Source: Lacrimispora sinapis (GTDB lineage Bacteria > Bacillota > Clostridia > Lachnospirales > Lachnospiraceae). Taken from it: a stretch of DNA of 64,000 nt. The stretch is taken from positions 1,922,001-1,986,000 of the forward strand of contig NZ_CP141832.1 in NCBI RefSeq assembly GCF_043633585.1, in the 5' to 3' direction. The notes below the pieces were generated by a model, which saw nothing but the letters and a program-made list of their open reading frames with translations, was not told the DNA's origin and ran no database searches. The translations under genes were made by a program, and so were the position numbers. Shown here piece after piece: positions 61,823-64,000 of the stretch (the first letter of the stretch is position 1; each line of letters opens with the position of its first letter).

Positions 61823-63193
61823 TCAAATCAGATGAAACTGATCTGCCACCTGACTAAGTTTCATGCTGTTGGACCCTTTAAAAAGAACGCTGTCTCCTTC
61901 TTTTAATTCTTCTTTTAAGTATGCAACAAGTGTCTCCTGCTCCATAAACTCTTTTACAAGAATTCCCGTTCCTTTTTCCTTTACCGCCCGGGCAATTTCA
62001 CCTGCCAGCTCTCCAAGGGTCACCACTTCGTAAATGGGGTGCTCCGCAATATATTCTCCTATTTCATAGTGATACTTAAAAGCATCTTCTCCCAGCTCTT
62101 TCATATCCGCCAATACGGCAATCCGTCTTTTGGCTTTTGTCAAGGAAGAAAGCACCTCCAGTCCGGCTTTCATGGAAACCGGGCTGGCGTTGTAGGTATC
62201 ATCAATAATTGTCATACCGTTATGCGTATAGATCTGCTGACGGTTTTTAAAACCGGCGAACCCGGAAAGGCGTTTTGCTGCCGCTTCCATTGGGATGCCG
62301 CATTCTGCCGCAACCGCCAGAGAAACCATGGCATTTAATACATTATGGCTCCCCATAACCGCCAGTCTGACAGGAACTCTCTGCTCTTTGCAGACCGCAG
62401 TAAATGCAGGGAAGCCGTCCTCCAGACGAATCTCTTCCGCCCGGTAATCGGAATTTTCACCGGTACCATAATAGATGGTGCGGCAGCCGTCTTTGGCTTT
62501 TGTTTTCCGCAGCAGATCATCATCCCCATTGAGAAACAGGATTCCTCCCTGGGTCAGTCCATCCTGAATGGTCAGCTTCTCTTTATAAATATTCTCTCTG
62601 GAGCCAAGCTGTTCGATATGGGTAATTCCGATATTGGTAATCACCGCCATCTGGATTTGGGCGATTTTTGCAATCACCGTCAATTCCCCCGGTTCGCTCA
62701 TCCCCAGTTCAATGACCCCAATCTCGTCATCGGGTGTAATTTCAGAGATTGTAATGGGAACGCCTACCTGACTGTTGTGATTGCCGGGAGTTTTATAGAC
62801 CTTAAAACCGGCCGTCAGCGCACAGGCTACCATTTCCCTTGTGGTTGTCTTTCCTACGCTTCCGGTAATTCCAACCAAAGGCAGGGTAAGACGGCTTCTA
62901 TAATAACTTCCGATCGCCTGAAGTGCTTTTTTTGTATCCTCCACGCGAATCCAAGGTTTCTCAGATTCCATGGTATCGTGCTCACTGGTCAAAGCTGCTG
63001 CCGCACCATTTTCAAATGCCTGTTCAATAAAACGGTGGGCATCCACGTTTTCCCCGATCAGAGGGACAAAGAGTGAACCCTCCTTTTGGCTCCTTGAATC
63101 TATAGTTATGTGTTCCAGAACCGTATGTTCATTTCCGCAGAGAAGTTTTCCTCCTGTTGCCAAAAGTATTTCCTGAACCGTTATATTTACCAT
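61823..63193 (-). CDS. murF: UDP-N-acetylmuramoyl-tripeptide-D-alanyl-D-alanine ligase
   Basis: 456 residues. Walker A GITGSVGKTTTREM, GVIELGMSEPGEL, NAMVSLAVAAECG and DDTYNASPVSMKAGLEVL are Mur-ligase/MurF motifs. Adds D-Ala-D-Ala in the cytoplasm. ATG at 63193 with GGAGG. Two hairpins lie upstream. Confidence 0.96.
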   Translation of the reverse strand: MVNITVQEILLATGGKLLCGNEHTVLEHITIDSRSQKEGSLFVPLIGENVDAHRFIEQAFENGAAAALTSEHDTMESEKPWIRVEDTKKALQAIGSYYRSRLTLPLVGITGSVGKTTTREMVACALTAGFKVYKTPGNHNSQVGVPITISEITPDDEIGVIELGMSEPGELTVIAKIAQIQMAVITNIGITHIEQLGSRENIYKEKLTIQDGLTQGGILFLNGDDDLLRKTKAKDGCRTIYYGTGENSDYRAEEIRLEDGFPAFTAVCKEQRVPVRLAVMGSHNVLNAMVSLAVAAECGIPMEAAAKRLSGFAGFKNRQQIYTHNGMTIIDDTYNASPVSMKAGLEVLSSLTKAKRRIAVLADMKELGEDAFKYHYEIGEYIAEHPIYEVVTLGELAGEIARAVKEKGTGILVKEFMEQETLVAYLKEELKEGDSVLFKGSNSMKLSQVADQFHLI

Positions 63194-63209
63194 TGTTTCC
63201 TCCGTTCTT

Positions 63210-63225
63210 ATACGCCTGTGCGTAT
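63210..63225 (-). other. Small hairpin before murF
   Basis: ATACGC/GCGTAT with CTGT loop, beside the ribosome binding site. Confidence 0.45.
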
Positions 63226-63247
63226 CACCCTTCCATTTACCGCGGAA

Positions 63248-63280
63248 ATGCCGAAAGCACATATTTTCAGCTTCCGGCAT
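63248..63280 (-). other. Hairpin after murE
   Basis: ATGCCGGAAGC with GCTTTCGGCAT (one G-U), 11-base loop; no T-run follows, so probably not a terminator. Confidence 0.5.
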
Positions 63281-63301
63281 CTTCTCTTTTCATCCAGGTA
63301 T

Positions 63302-64000
63302 TTATTTGCTCAGCCTTTCTGCCACCTTTAAAACCTCTTCACGGTCTGAAAAATGATGGCGGACCCCATTCATCTCCTGGTAATCCTCATGGCCCTTTCC
63401 GATAATAGCAATCATGTCACCTGGTTGTGCATGGGTCATGCTGTACTCAATGGCCTCTCTGCGGTCAGGAATCTCGATGAATTTTCCTCCGGTCTTTTCG
63501 ATGCTCCCACGAATGTCGGCAATAATATCCTCGGTCTTTTCAAATCTGGAGTTATCTGCAGTAATAATCGTAAAATCTGCCAGACGGCCTGCACTGTCCC
63601 CCATAGAATACCGGCGGTCCTTAGAACGGTTTCCGCCGCATCCAAACACGCATACCAGACGTTTTGGCTTATAATCCCTTAGTGTGGTAAGAAGGCTTTC
63701 CATGCTGACCGCATTATGGGCGTAATCTACGATCACGGTACACGTTTCAGAGGTATATACGATCTCCATACGTCCGTTTACACTTAAATGCTCCAGCCCA
63801 TGGCAGATCCTTTCCTTAGGAAGCTCAAGAAAACTCAAAACACTGACAGCTGCCAGCGCATTGGCAACATTGAACCGTCCGGGAATGTTGACCCGTACGG
63901 AAAGCTCATAACGGCCTTTTACATCAAATTCCAGGCCCACAAAATCCGGCTGGGACACATAGTGGATATTTTCTGCCTTAAAGTCCGTTCCTTCTTCATC
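63302..64000 (-). CDS. murE: UDP-N-acetylmuramoyl-tripeptide synthetase MurE, C-terminal part (runs off the window)
   Basis: The last 232 codons are visible and the frame stays open through position 64000. GRFNVANALAAVS, VIVDYAHNAVSMESLL and FGCGGNRSKDRRYSMG identify MurE. The specificity loop reads ADNSR where diaminopimelate-adding enzymes usually have DNPR; the arginine is kept. KGHEDYQEMNG is near the end. Followed by murF after 108 bases. Confidence 0.93.
   Translation of the reverse strand, partial: DEEGTDFKAENIHYVSQPDFVGLEFDVKGRYELSVRVNIPGRFNVANALAAVSVLSFLELPKERICHGLEHLSVNGRMEIVYTSETCTVIVDYAHNAVSMESLLTTLRDYKPKRLVCVFGCGGNRSKDRRYSMGDSAGRLADFTIITADNSRFEKTEDIIADIRGSIEKTGGKFIEIPDRREAIEYSMTHAQPGDMIAIIGKGHEDYQEMNGVRHHFSDREEVLKVAERLSK

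Noticed and set aside
62345..63076. Open plus-strand frame of 243 codons opposite murF
   Set aside because: murF motifs on the minus strand are complete; the frame has no recognisable features.
1..64000. CRISPR array, tRNA, rRNA, insertion sequence or prophage genes
   Set aside because: None of the signatures (spaced repeats, cloverleafs, transposase or integrase motifs, terminal repeats) was found by reading.

Overview
The window looks like a chromosomal piece of an anaerobic, spore-forming member of the Clostridia, most likely Lachnospiraceae (Lacrimispora / Clostridium saccharolyticum-like). The signs are moderate GC by eye, AAGGAGG-type ribosome binding sites, an alpha/beta small acid-soluble spore protein, a GerW/YtfJ sporulation protein, a YlbJ-type sporulation membrane protein, and Firmicutes housekeeping gene orders. 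The genus is an inference from protein style and gene order; no marker gene here proves it. Almost every gene is on the minus strand, so the window is probably shown opposite to the direction of replication. Only ylbJ, rpmB, rqcH and prs are on plus.

Layout in window coordinates. 1-4.1 kb: M23 peptidase, two rRNA-modifying enzymes, a HAD phosphatase and the start of a YgiQ radical SAM gene, all minus. 4.1-14.1 kb: asp23-fakA, terminator, recG, an unusual zinc-ribbon/leucine-rich-repeat membrane protein, udk, a spore protein gene, rsmD-coaD and a coiled-coil protein whose 3' end overlaps convergent ylbJ. 14.2-22.8 kb: rpmB (plus), then a long minus operon yicC-gmk-rpoZ-rimO-pgsA-cinA-two uncharacterised genes-ytfI-gerW-small membrane protein. 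22.9-27.4 kb: rqcH (plus) and a secreted rhamnogalacturonan lyase of family PL11, the only clearly accessory catabolic gene. 27.4-32.3 kb: a complete Liv-type branched-chain amino acid ABC transporter. 32.3-36.7 kb: DUF512-der-plsY-gpsA. 36.8-38.1 kb: prs (plus). 38.1-45.7 kb: the conserved ylxM-ffh-rpsP-khpA-rimM-trmD-rplS-lepB-rbgA-rnhB-yraN-pgeF cluster. 45.7-49.8 kb: hydrolase, VOC protein, serS, and a pyridoxal kinase with an ECF transporter S-component. 49.9-64 kb: murE-murF-priA-def-fmt-yugP-rsmB-rlmN-prpC-prkC-rsgA-rpe-thiN.

The genes mostly serve translation (ribosome assembly, rRNA/tRNA modification, SRP, start-methionine processing), the cell envelope (murE, murF, pgsA, plsY, gpsA, prkC) and cofactor or nucleotide supply (coaD, thiN, gmk, udk, prs, pdxY). 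Many good sigma-A promoters and rho-independent terminators can be read directly and divide the window into transcription units.

I did not find a convincing new defence system, mobile element, CRISPR array, tRNA or rRNA. The most unusual items are the LRR membrane protein inside a recG-udk context, the two uncharacterised genes in the position where many Firmicutes have recA, a perfect 32-bp palindrome between rqcH and the lyase, and a palindrome at the predicted start site of the lyase gene.
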